A DNA stretch of 64,000 nucleotides from Peltaster fructicola. Its lineage: Eukaryota > Ascomycota > Dothideomycetes. The first letter of the stretch is position 1. Each line of letters begins with the position of its first letter. Below the pieces are notes generated by a model. The model did not search any database. It saw only the letters and a program-made list of their open reading frames with translations, and was not told where the DNA came from. Where the stretch lies: the NCBI GenBank assembly GCA_001592805.2, contig CP051143.1, positions 496,001-560,000 on the forward strand, in the 5' to 3' direction. Positions 21,099-30,885 of this stretch are shown one piece after another. Both the position numbers and the translations under genes were made by a program.

Positions 21099-22445
21099 AT
21101 GGACGACATCGACATGAAAGATGCCACACAAATCACCGAGAATGAGCAGATCCAGAACAAGGTGATCAACGAGGAATACAAGGTAAGAACAGCTGATGGT
21201 GGAGGCGACATTGCTAAGCGAAATCAGACATGGAAGAAGAACTCGCCTTACCTGTACGACATCATGTACGGACGGGCTCTGGAATGGCCGACTCTCACAA
21301 CTCAGTGGCTCCCAGACGTACGAGACATACCTGGGAAGGAGTTTCGTGAACATCGCTTGCTTCTGGGTACGCACACATCAGGCCAGGCATCAGACTACCT
21401 GCAGATCGCGCACATCGACCTGCCGAACCCACCTCCAGCATCAGTCGCAGACTACAACCCTGTGACAGAAGAGCTCGGCGGTCATGGCGCTGCCAAGAAT
21501 GCCATGCAGTTCAAGGTCGTCCAACAGATCGCACACCCTGGTGAAGTCAATAAGGCTCGCTATCAACCCCAGAACCCTGACATCATTGCCACTTGGGCCT
21601 CCGACAACAACGTCTATGTTTGGGATCGTACCAAGCATGCGTCAGTACCTACTCCTGAACCAAAGCCACAAGCAACGCTCGTAGGCCACTCAGCTGAGGG
21701 CTTCGCACTCGACTGGAGCCCTTTTGTAGAAGGTCAGCTCCTGTCTGGAGGTGAAGATAAGACAGTCTGCTTGTGGAATCTTGAGAAAGACTTCACTCTA
21801 GACACACGAACTGTCAAGCCAGCAAAGCGCTACACACACCACAGCGCTACAGTCAACGATGTGCAATACCATCCCATCTTCGGCAAGAACATGTTCGGCT
21901 CAGTATCTGATGATCTTACAATCCAGATTATTGACATGCGTGAGGCACATCAAGACAAAGGCAAGATCGTCTTCAAAAATGCTCATGCAGATGCGATAAA
22001 CACACTCGCTTTCCACCCAACAAACGACAAGCTCCTCGCCACTGGATCAGCTGACAAGACTATCGGCATCTTTGATCTGCGTTTCCCTAACAGTAAAGTG
22101 CACAGCCTGGAATGCCATACAGATGTCATCACGAAAGTTGACTGGCATCCCTTCGACAGTGCCATCTTGGCATCCTCTGCTGATGATCGTCGTGTCATCT
22201 TCTGGGATCTGTCACTTGCAGGTATGGAGCAGACACCCGAGGATGCAGAGGATGGCCCACCAGAGGTGCTGTTCATGCATGGTGGACACACAAACCGTGT
22301 CAGCGACTTCAGTTTCAATCGTAACGACCCGTGGGTCATGGTTAGCGCTGCAGAAGACAATCTGATGCAGATCTGGCGTGTGACTCGACACCTGGTCGAG
22401 AAAGCTCCTCCCAACGTTCTGCAGGGCGACGTTAGCGACTCTTGA
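21099..22445 (+). CDS. hat2: Histone-binding WD40 protein HAT2 (RbAp46/48 family)
   Basis: Two exons, 21099-21182 and 21228-22445, encode 433 aa. The 45-nt intron (GTAAGA...ATCAG) is in frame and stop-free, so an unspliced frame exists, but splicing gives the family sequence EEYKTWKKNSPYLYD. The N-terminal helix that binds histone H4 (ALEWPTLTTQW) and six to seven WD40 repeats are visible; typical ends are WNLEKDF, FDLRFP, FWDLSLA and IWRVTRHL. Relatives serve in the HAT-B histone acetyltransferase (with Hat1) and in chromatin assembly and Polycomb-like complexes. The family usually has 400-450 aa. The 3' end faces the glutamyl-tRNA synthetase 75 bp away. Confidence 0.94.
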   Translation: MDDIDMKDATQITENEQIQNKVINEEYKVRTADGGGDIAKRNQTWKKNSPYLYDIMYGRALEWPTLTTQWLPDVRDIPGKEFREHRLLLGTHTSGQASDYLQIAHIDLPNPPPASVADYNPVTEELGGHGAAKNAMQFKVVQQIAHPGEVNKARYQPQNPDIIATWASDNNVYVWDRTKHASVPTPEPKPQATLVGHSAEGFALDWSPFVEGQLLSGGEDKTVCLWNLEKDFTLDTRTVKPAKRYTHHSATVNDVQYHPIFGKNMFGSVSDDLTIQIIDMREAHQDKGKIVFKNAHADAINTLAFHPTNDKLLATGSADKTIGIFDLRFPNSKVHSLECHTDVITKVDWHPFDSAILASSADDRRVIFWDLSLAGMEQTPEDAEDGPPEVLFMHGGHTNRVSDFSFNRNDPWVMVSAAEDNLMQIWRVTRHLVEKAPPNVLQGDVSDS

Positions 22446-22520
22446 TTACAGGCGACCAGCGAGGTATGACGCAACGATGAGCTGTGGCATATAACGACAT
22501 GAATGTCATCTAGGACTGAA

Positions 22521-24398
22521 CTACTTCTTGCCTGTGGGTATCTGGAACGCGACCATGCTCTTGCCATGCTCGAGTGCCTTGTCGATTCTAAAGAATCCCT
22601 TGCGGTCGAACTGTACGATATCGCCCTCCTTCAGCTTGGCGACATTGCAGTCTGCCACTGCCTCAGTCTTGAACTCCGTAACCTGTGTTAAGCAGTCCTC
22701 AAGCACATCGTCCTCCTCCAGTTTGTCCTTGGTGATGAGATAGTCGAAGTCATACATGGTCAGAGGTACCAGCTCTTGGTCCTCTGACAGCCAAGTGACT
22801 TTCTTTGCTGTCTTCTTGACATCGCCTTGTAGGTGGAGCTCCAACTCCAACTCGGAGACCGTCTTGTTCTCCTCTGATCTGATCAAGTTGAGCGGATTGA
22901 GAGTGTATGTCTTCTTGCGCACGATCGCATTACCCCAATTCATCAGGGTAATCTCCTCGTTGTCGTCGAAGGATTGTGCATCAGCCTGATCGAGAATGAT
23001 GTGCTTGCTAGTAACGACCTTCTTCTTGCCAAGCGCGGCGTTCTTCATGTGTACATCCTTGTCCTCGGATCGAGGCGCCTCGGGTGCGCCAATGACCGTG
23101 CACTTGACCTTGTTGGTGGTCTCGACTGCTGTGTAACGAGCAGCAATTGGGTCGATATACTTTTTGTTTGTGGCCCAGAACAATGACCAGTCCTGCAGGG
23201 TGATGTTCTTGCTCGGACCTTGCCTAAGAATGTACTCCTGCAGCGCAGGAACAGTCATGCCTCGTCGTCGCACACCACGGACTGTTGGCATTCGAGGATC
23301 GTCCCAGCCCCAGACCTTGCCTGAGTCAACAAGTTTCGTAAGCTTTCGCTTGGATAAGAAAGTCTTGACGAAGTCCATTCGGGAGAAGTTCCAGTTGTGT
23401 ACGACACGCAGGTTGAGAGTCTTCAAGAACCATTGGTACTGCTCATTGGCATCGTTGTACTCTGTCGTTCTCAAAGCGTGTGTAATTCCTTCCTGCGAGT
23501 CCACGATAGGGCAAGCAAAGTCGTACGTGGGATACATCTTCCAGGTGCTACCAGTGCGATGATGTGGCTCTGGATTGCACCTGTAGATGACCGGATCTCG
23601 CATTCGTCCATTGACACTGCTCATGTCGATCTTGGCGCGGATATACCACTTAGTGCCCTCCTCAGAACCCTTCTCCATCTCAGCAAAGTGTGCCAGACTC
23701 TGCTCGGCAGGGTCATTCCGATGCACGCTCTCGATTCTGGCCATTCGCTCCTCTCGAAGTTTGTCTTGTGGCGTGTTGTCTGCGTATGCGTGTCCTGCTT
23801 GGATCAACTCCTTGCATTTGTCGTGTAGCAGCTGGAAGTAGTCACTCGTGTATGTGACCTGATCAGGCTTGATTGCCATGAGTTCAAGATCATGCACGAT
23901 AGAGTCCTGGAACTCCTCCTTCTCTTTCGATGGGTTTGTGTCGTCGAATCGTAAGTACATCTTGCCCTTATACTTCTTGTGCGCAAAATAGTCGTTGAGG
24001 AGGGCTGCCTTCATGTGTCCAACGTGCAAGTATCCTGATGGCTCTGGTGGAAACCTTGTGACGACACCCCTCTCAACGTCTGGCAGACCAATATCATAGT
24101 TGGCTCCATCATCTTGTGCAGACTCTTTCGGCCTCACTGGCATCTCGACCGTAGGATGTGCCGTCTCCTCGATGAAGTTGTACCATCTTGCGACATTTGG
24201 AACGACCTTGTTGCCCTGCTTGACCAACCCCACAGCGACCTTATTCTGCCTCACTGCCTTCCAAAGTTCGATATCGTCGTCGCTTTGGACGTAGCCATTG
24301 ATGTATGTGCGAAGTGTAAGATATCGATCAAGCTCGTATACGGGCTTAGGATCAGGCTTTGGTCCTGTCAAGCCGGCTATGAACTTTGCTGCCGCCAT
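22521..24398 (-). CDS. gus1: Cytosolic glutamyl-tRNA synthetase
   Basis: A single 625-aa frame with ATG MAAAKFIAGLTG. A short GST-like N-terminal region (as in yeast Gus1, which docks to Arc1) precedes the class I catalytic core. VTRFPPEPSGYLHVGHMKA carries the HIGH-type motif near residue 125. SKRKLTKLV is the KMSKS-equivalent region, with WGWDDPRMPT just after. The C-terminal half is the beta-barrel anticodon-binding type shared by GluRS and GlnRS. GluRS rather than GlnRS is chosen from overall similarity to Gus1. No intron is needed. The terminus IPTGKK ends 75 bp from the convergent hat2 stop. Confidence 0.94.
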   Translation of the reverse strand: MAAAKFIAGLTGPKPDPKPVYELDRYLTLRTYINGYVQSDDDIELWKAVRQNKVAVGLVKQGNKVVPNVARWYNFIEETAHPTVEMPVRPKESAQDDGANYDIGLPDVERGVVTRFPPEPSGYLHVGHMKAALLNDYFAHKKYKGKMYLRFDDTNPSKEKEEFQDSIVHDLELMAIKPDQVTYTSDYFQLLHDKCKELIQAGHAYADNTPQDKLREERMARIESVHRNDPAEQSLAHFAEMEKGSEEGTKWYIRAKIDMSSVNGRMRDPVIYRCNPEPHHRTGSTWKMYPTYDFACPIVDSQEGITHALRTTEYNDANEQYQWFLKTLNLRVVHNWNFSRMDFVKTFLSKRKLTKLVDSGKVWGWDDPRMPTVRGVRRRGMTVPALQEYILRQGPSKNITLQDWSLFWATNKKYIDPIAARYTAVETTNKVKCTVIGAPEAPRSEDKDVHMKNAALGKKKVVTSKHIILDQADAQSFDDNEEITLMNWGNAIVRKKTYTLNPLNLIRSEENKTVSELELELHLQGDVKKTAKKVTWLSEDQELVPLTMYDFDYLITKDKLEEDDVLEDCLTQVTEFKTEAVADCNVAKLKEGDIVQFDRKGFFRIDKALEHGKSMVAFQIPTGKK

Positions 24399-25049
24399 GT
24401 TGTAGTATGCGTTGTTTGTAGAAATCAGAGGGAATACGTCGATTGTCAGGAATGGTTGGAGTCATGGTGGGCTGCTTCAAAAATCTTGGTGGGGCGCCTG
24501 ATATTCTTTGCTCTTACATCAGCTATATAAGTACGCGCCACATCGACCAGAAGCCTCATATAGAAGGACATGTGCCTGTGCCTGGTGAAAGATGGACGTC
24601 AATTGTGATCACCTAACGCCTGCGGCTCATTGCACGCCTCTGTTGGACCACCCTGGGCATGATGCGAACCTTGAATACTCGCAATGAGCGACCGTACATG
24701 TTTGTATAGACAATGGATGTCTGATACAATGACGAGCTGCGTTGAGAAATCTTCTCATTGGTATAGGGGCGAACATACCGTAGTGAGAGCAGCATTAAGC
24801 CTGACGAATATAATCAATCGAACATTTTCCTCGCTCTTCAGGCCAGGGTGTCGATACTAAATCCTTTCGTTGCGTCTGGAAGCATAGCAAGCAGTCCTTT
24901 CAACGGATTCAATGTTATAGCTCGAAGGTATTTCCAACTCTTGAGCAAGGATGTCGTTATTTTGTCCTATTGCTGTACCGTAGACTGTCTGTATGTCCAA
25001 GAGTCGATAGACACGGACGAGCGTCAGCAGTCGAGACATCTCGCTTAGT
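24399..25049. other. Intergenic, gus1 promoter and tyrosinase 3' flank
   Basis: A short minus-strand frame at 24613-24795 ends in an Arg-rich tail but has no homology I recognise. Nothing else is supported. Confidence 0.4.
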
Positions 25050-26192
25050 TCAATAACCGTAGCACAGAAGCTCGTTGTGTGTGTCCATGAGATCAGCAAC
25101 TTTGACGGCAGGCGCCAGGCCAAGCAATCCGACCTCATCCTCAAGGCTTGCCATCTCTATTGAGTGCCGTTGCTTATGTCCACCATATTGATCACGACGT
25201 GCTTGATCGTCCTTCTGCTGCCAATCGAACCAAAGCTTGTCAAGCATTGTATGATGAAGGAAGAAGATAGGATCGTATGGCGCAGTGAATGTCTCGAAGT
25301 CGCCGCCAATACCGAAAGGTATAGCATCATGAACCTTTGCCTCGATGGCTTCGAGAAAGTCCTCATAACGATCTAGTCTCATGACCTCTTGTATTGACTC
25401 TGGCGAAAGGTCATTGCCGTCAATGTGGCCGAGGTTCCCTGCTTGATCTCGGAAGCCTCTGGACAGACAATGTGGCTTAACTTGGACATCATAGAAGCTG
25501 ACATTGAGATTGGCGAATGGACCATCCTGAACACAGCGTCCTGTTCTTCCGACAGTGAGGTTTCCGCCGGGAACCCCATCTCCGCCAAAGCCATGCTCGC
25601 TGTCGAAGACAGGACTCTGCTCTAGAGCTTGATAGTCAGTCGTCCAATTCCAGTATACTAGATTACCCATATAGTGGCATCTCTCCCGGAGTGTCTTTTC
25701 ATAGATGTGAAGAAAGTATCGATGCCATGGCAAGAATGGGGCGCTGCCGTGCGTGTAGTATCCGACGTGGCTATGGACAAAAGGGAAATCATCGTATGCG
25801 GCCTGGAGCTTTGCAGGTTGCAGTATCGATGGCTGCAATCTCAGACATGAAACAGCAGAGATGTAAGCCTGCTGCTCGGCTATACTTAATGCCCTCCATT
25901 CACGACGTATCGTGTTATTGCAAGTTCCTTGGGTAGCTGAATAGTCTGTTGGTGTCTTGACGGGTACGTCTGCCTGTGGGATGAAGCTATAACGGGACAC
26001 AGATCTGGTAGCACCAATGCTCATCAATAAGCAGATGAACCCTATGAGTGCATATCCACAGACCAGGTGCCAGTATGGTGTAGGCTTCTTCCTGTTGTCA
26101 TGAGAACTTGGTAGAGACGCTGAGCTCGGTGTGTTGTGGTTCTCGCGCGAATTTAACAGCTCATAACGATGAGATATCAGATATTGGAACAT
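25050..26192 (-). CDS. Membrane-anchored tyrosinase-domain protein
   Basis: A single-exon 380-aa frame. Residues 42-62 form one hydrophobic segment after a basic N-terminus, predicting a type II membrane anchor. The tyrosinase core follows. CuA residues are visible in DDFPFVHSH (His140/142), His148 and PWHRYF (His157). CuB includes His288 in KVHDAIPFGIGGDF and the His pair 313-314 in DPIFFLHHTMLDKLW. The family hydroxylates phenols and oxidises diphenols with a dicopper centre, in melanin or secondary metabolism. In canonical enzymes the CuB HNxxH has a second His where this protein has Pro292; I recall the HxxIP form in a clade of short fungal tyrosinase-like proteins, so activity is uncertain. 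No biosynthetic cluster surrounds it. Confidence 0.87.
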   Translation of the reverse strand: MFQYLISHRYELLNSRENHNTPSSASLPSSHDNRKKPTPYWHLVCGYALIGFICLLMSIGATRSVSRYSFIPQADVPVKTPTDYSATQGTCNNTIRREWRALSIAEQQAYISAVSCLRLQPSILQPAKLQAAYDDFPFVHSHVGYYTHGSAPFLPWHRYFLHIYEKTLRERCHYMGNLVYWNWTTDYQALEQSPVFDSEHGFGGDGVPGGNLTVGRTGRCVQDGPFANLNVSFYDVQVKPHCLSRGFRDQAGNLGHIDGNDLSPESIQEVMRLDRYEDFLEAIEAKVHDAIPFGIGGDFETFTAPYDPIFFLHHTMLDKLWFDWQQKDDQARRDQYGGHKQRHSIEMASLEDEVGLLGLAPAVKVADLMDTHNELLCYGY

Positions 26193-26939
26193 TGCTTACT
26201 GTCAATGGTACGAGCATGTCGAAATCGTGCACGAAGCTGGGAGGAAGGCTGCATCCCTCAGTTGGCAGCGCTTGCCTCCTGCATGGAAGACTGCGGCGTT
26301 GCAGAGAGATCGTGCCGCCGAGTTCTCGCACGTGTCGAGACTCTACCGCCACTGTGGCTGAAGGAAGGTTAGAAGACGCTCAAGCATGCCGCACGCCTCT
26401 CTCACTCTTAGGTGCGTTCGGTGGCGGCGTACCAGCGTTCCGTTGGCTCGAAAAGGTGCGAACGGAGCAAGACGTTTCCTGGACTGATCTCTGAGGACGG
26501 TGTTCCGTTCCGTTCACTGCACAGGCGACGAACGGAACGGAGGCTGAGAACGCTGTACCGAACGTAAACTCATCAGATCGACGGTCGATTGCCTCTTCGT
26601 TACGACGATAGACGTGTCTGATGCCATTCTTGCTTGGGCAATAGGGAGCAGACTCCGGTAGGGCTGCCCTTGATGTTGTAGAGGCCGTCATAGTACACCT
26701 ATACTCCCCACATATCGATGGGAAGCATCTTCGACACTAGCTATCATTGCATCGGGGAATAGGCCTACGACTATGTGCACTGACATTCGGACCAACAGCA
26801 TATCGATGTTCGATCTTCGTTCGTCTCTGTACAGAACGGTTTAACATCGTTCGCGCGTAATATACACGTAAACAGGAGCAACCTACCCAGCACTGATAGG
26901 TTCCTTATTGCGCCTCGCGGCGCTCTAGCACTACAGTGT
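26193..26939. promoter_or_regulatory. Tyrosinase upstream region with GTTCCG/CGGAAC cluster
   Basis: Within about 26408-26571, GTTCCG, GTTCGG, GAACGG and CGAACG elements recur in both directions. A perfect 12-bp inverted repeat, TCCGTTCCGTTC and GAACGGAACGGA, sits at 26504-26515 and 26530-26541 with a 14-nt loop. This lies 310-350 bp upstream of the tyrosinase ATG. A role as a factor-binding array is inference. No gene is supported here. Confidence 0.35.
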
Positions 26940-28501
26940 CTAAAGCAGACCTTCTGAAGCAAGATCCTTGTAGACCTTCAGTGGCAGAACCGAGCCTGCA
27001 TTGTCTTCCATCTCCACAACATCGTCCTCACGAAATTGCTCAGTCTTAACACCACGGATCTTGTTCCACAGCATCTCGGCATCATCGATGCTTGTGATCT
27101 CGCGGAAGAGATGCGTGTCGTGAGTGATACCAATGGAGTGCAGGCCTCGGATATGCCTAGTCTCCGAGAAGTGCTTCTCATAGTTCCGGCGACCTTGATA
27201 GACATGATTACCACATATCTCGCAGCGATACTCTGTGCCAAGACCGTGTAGCTTGTAGAGCCAGAATGGAATCGGCTTGCCGTCCCATGCCAGTGGAAGC
27301 TTCAATGGGTTGTACACCCTATCTTCGCCTTCTTCAAGTGGCTGTTCCTCCTCGCGAGCAGCATTAGTACCCTGCTCTTCTTCGTGATAGAGAGCTTCGA
27401 GTTCCTCTTGTCGTTCACGTTCAGTCAGACCGGCCTTTCGCTCGACATTGTCGCGTGTCGCAGCCCGAACGGTCTGCATAGCGCTAGCAAGCTTGCTGAT
27501 TCGGAACTCGCGCTCGGCGACGGCCTTCTCCTTCAGCCGATTGACATTGATAGACATTGCTGCGACGCCTGTTGTTACACCATCTGCTTGTTGTGCTTTG
27601 GCGGCAGCATTTCGGATATGCTTCTTGCCAGTAAGGTGTGATTTGTATAGGTTGTCGCTCTTGAACTCTTTGGCGCAGTCTGCACACCACACTCCCTCGC
27701 CTGTACCTTGAGTCGTGAGGCCATTCTCAGTAGATTGATTTGATCGTTCCCAGCCAGCGACAGTACCAGCTTCCCACTCTTTCTCGAACTCAGCATCGAA
27801 CTGCGCGAAGACCTTCTCGAGCTCCTCTAATGGTTTCGTCTTCCTCATGAAGTCTTGGAGGTATTGCGCAAGGCTGCCAACGTAGCTGAAGTACTCATCG
27901 GTGAGCTTCTCGCGCTTGCTGATCGTGCAATGTGGCTGTGTGAAGTGGTTGAAGATATCGAGATACTGGACGTATGTCAGGCGTCGACCTTTGACACCAG
28001 GAAGATTGAGGTATTCTTCGTGGAGCAGAGTAAGGTCGAAGAACATACCGAATGCTTCCTCTCCGGTGAATATGCTGTTCATTTCTGGACCAAAGCCTTG
28101 AGGTGGCCCACCCCTCTGCGGTCGGTTGTATGCTACCTCAAGATTTTCCACTTTTTCGTTCGGGTACTTCCTGTGAAACTCCTTGATGTTGGTGTACTCC
28201 TTGTAAAACTCATCCATAGGGTTGCCAGTGCTAATCGCCTGGATCTCCTGCATGAGTGCGTCCTTCTGGTCGTTATAGATGTGAAGAGCTCGATTGCTCT
28301 GCTCTTGTATGCGATTTGCGAAGTAAGCGATTTCATGGTCGCGGGCGAGTCTGTTTCGGTTCTGTGAGCTGTAAGTTCTGGTCATGAAAGCATTGGACAT
28401 CACTTGCTCACCTTCTTTGGGTCTTCTAAGAAACGCTCTGCCATGGCAGCTTCTGCGCGCTCCACATCCTCGTGAATGAAGCGCAGGTCTTCGTACAGCA
28501 T
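26940..28501 (-). CDS. prp9: Splicing factor 3A subunit 3 (Prp9/SF3a60)
   Basis: Two exons, 28412-28501 and 26940-28361, give 503 aa; the intron is 50 nt (GTGAGC...CTCACAG) in phase 0. Exon 1 encodes MLYEDLRFIHEDVERAEAA, the usual fungal SF3a60 start; exon 2 continues NRNRLARDHEIAYF. A first C2H2 finger (WCADCAKEFKSDNLYKSHLTGKKH) and the second, conserved C-terminal finger (YRCEICGNHVYQGRRNYEKHF) are present, as are the DLTLLHEEY and YVQYLDIFNHF helices. SF3A is part of the U2 snRNP and needed for branch-site recognition. The gene shares a 391-bp divergent promoter with FAL1. Confidence 0.95.
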
Positions 28502-28892
28502 CGTGGTGGGATGCTTTGCTTTATCGAATTGCCTGTACTCGTGAACGTGCTCGCGTTGCTGTCTTGATAGGTGTTGTGCCGAGGGTGATGGCTATTGCTA
28601 GCTGCAGCTGCTGTACATCAGCGCCTCCTAGCCCTGTGAATGCTGTCTCCTGTACACTGTGCTCGGTTGTGGTTGTGAGCATTGAGAATCTGAAGTGATC
28701 GTGTGCATGTGAAAGTGCCTTGAGGTCGCGAGCATTTCCAAAATCGCCAGGCTAGCGTGCGGCTCTCCCGCCACCAATTTTATCTCCACAACAGATGATT
28801 GAAGCTCTACACATCGACCATTCTCTTCCTCGAATACCCTTTGACAATCAAGGACACACGCGACCAGCGCAGATCTTCTCAAGACTGCCATA
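28502..28892. promoter_or_regulatory. Divergent promoter between SF3A3 and FAL1
   Basis: These 391 bp separate two start codons on opposite strands. CT-rich tracts lie near the FAL1 start (CATTCTCTTCCTCG). No clear TATA box is visible. Joint control of the two RNA-processing genes is possible but inferred only from layout. Confidence 0.4.
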
Positions 28893-30140
28893 ATGGCTGA
28901 TGACGCTATCGACCGTAAGATGGACGAGCGCTTGGAATTCTCAACCTCGAAAGAGGTCAGCGTTGCACCAACCTTCGAGGCTATGCACTTGAAGGAGAAC
29001 CTACTGCGTGGTATCTATGCCTACGGCTACGAGTCACCTTCAGCAGTCCAATCACGAGCCATCGTACAGATCTGCAAAGGTCGCGATACTATTGCGCAAG
29101 CACAGAGCGGTACTGGAAAGACAGCGACCTTCAGCATCAGCATCCTCCAGGTCATAGACACTGCGGTTCGAGAGACACAAGCGCTGGTCCTCAGTCCTAC
29201 GCGCGAGCTGGCAACACAGATTCAGAGCGTCATGCTCGCACTGGGAGACTACATGAATGTGCAGTGTCATGCTTGCATTGGAGGCACCAATGTTGGAGAG
29301 GATATCCGAAAACTGGACTATGGTCAACACGTTGTCAGTGGCACACCGGGTCGCGTGGCAGACATGATACGACGCAGGAACTTGCGCACACGTCACATCA
29401 AGATGCTGGTCCTGGACGAGGCAGACGAGCTCCTTAACAGAGGGTTCAGAGAACAGATCTACGATGTCTACCGATACCTGCCACCTGCAACACAAGTGGT
29501 AGTCGTCAGCGCCACACTCCCATACGACGTCCTCGATATGACAACGAAGTTCATGACAGATCCGGTCCGCATTCTCGTCAAGCGTGACGAGCTGACACTA
29601 GAAGGATTGAAGCAGTACTTCATCGCTGTTGAGAAGGAGGAGTGGAAGTTCGATACGCTGTGTGACTTGTATGACACACTCACCATCACACAAGCAGTGA
29701 TCTTCTGCAACACCAGGAGGAAGGTCGACTGGTTGACGGAGAAGATGCGCGAGGCCAATTTCACTGTGAGCAGTATGCACGGCGAGATGCCACAGAAGGA
29801 GCGCGACAGCATCATGCAAGAGTTCAGACAAGGCAACAGTCGAGTTCTAATCAGTACAGATGTGTGGGCTAGAGGAATTGATGTCCAGCAAGTCAGTCTG
29901 GTCATCAACTATGACTTGCCCAGCAATCGAGAGAACTACATCCACCGCATTGGTCGATCAGGCCGATTTGGTCGCAAGGGTGTCGCTATCAACTTTGTCA
30001 CCAGCGAGGATGTGCGCATATTGCGAGACATTGAATGTAAGTGAATTGTGCTTACGCATAAGCAGTATTGACAAGCAACAGTGTACTATTCAACACAGAT
30101 TGATGAGATGCCGATGAACGTGGCTGATCTGTTGACTTGA
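28893..30140 (+). CDS. fal1: ATP-dependent RNA helicase FAL1 (eIF4A-III family)
   Basis: Two exons, 28893-30036 and 30082-30140, encode 400 aa; the 45-nt intron (GTAAGT...CAACAG) splits a Leu codon of the conserved end [15 protein letters not shown]. All DEAD-box motifs are visible: AQSGTGKT (Walker A), [31 protein letters not shown] and [27 protein letters not shown] and length fit FAL1/eIF4A3 rather than eIF4A. Yeast Fal1 works in 18S rRNA maturation; in filamentous fungi the same protein may also serve the exon junction complex. Which role applies cannot be told from sequence. Confidence 0.95.
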
Positions 30141-30885
30141 GAGCGCTCTGCGGCACACCTAGTGATCATTCACGACTTCATCCATTTCCTATACACATAT
30201 GTATCGGCATTAGCATAATATCAAGCTGCTATTGGTTCAGATCGAGCAATTCGATTCTGAAACAAAGGCAACGACTTCTTAGATGGTAAGGCTACTACAA
30301 CATCGCTAAAGCCTTGCTAATAAGCCAAGAGAATCGCCCGTGGTGTCCGCACGTCGGTCAACAGTGTCAGCAAAGCGAGATTAGCCTTCTACCAGAGTAA
30401 GTATGGTCCCATGGATCCTACATGAAGCCATCAGCACCACAGTGCTTTGAAGCGCTCAGCGCAGAGCCCAGATGTTACCATACGACCTGGACTCCATTCT
30501 GTTGATGCAGCGAGTCCTTGCTACTGCGATAGGCACTCTCGAAGCTGCTTCCTGTCGCTGGGCTTGGGATATAGCCATGCGAGAGTCTTCCACCAGGTCG
30601 AAGGCGCCATACTCGCACAAAACAGTCGCTATTTCTATCGTAGAGATTTCATGCATCGGCACTTTCAGCATGATATCATGTTAGTTGGACACAATCAATA
30701 GCAGCAACTTGTGTGGAATCTCTTGTGAAGGCGTCATTGCGTGGTGGTTGGCGCAGAGCTAGACAGAGACGTTACAGCTATCCTGCCATGGTTGCTCAAG
30801 GATGATCATTTGCTGGGACCTAGTCACAGACCAGATTCTAACACTTGCAGGATCTGTACCTCGTTTATCATGCAAATCCAGTGTC
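30141..30885. other. Intergenic, possible mini-gene
   Basis: At 30283-30413 plus, an ATG is directly followed by a well-formed 44-nt intron (GTAAGG...GCTAAT...CAAG, 30286-30329). A short open exon then reads RIARGVRTSVNSVSKARLAF and ends SKYGPMDPT, 32 aa in all. No homology is recognised. The rest holds frames open on both strands without support. Confidence 0.25.

Noticed and set aside
22445-22521. Operon-like coupling of hat2 and gus1
   Set aside because: They are convergent on opposite strands; closeness only reflects compact gene ends.
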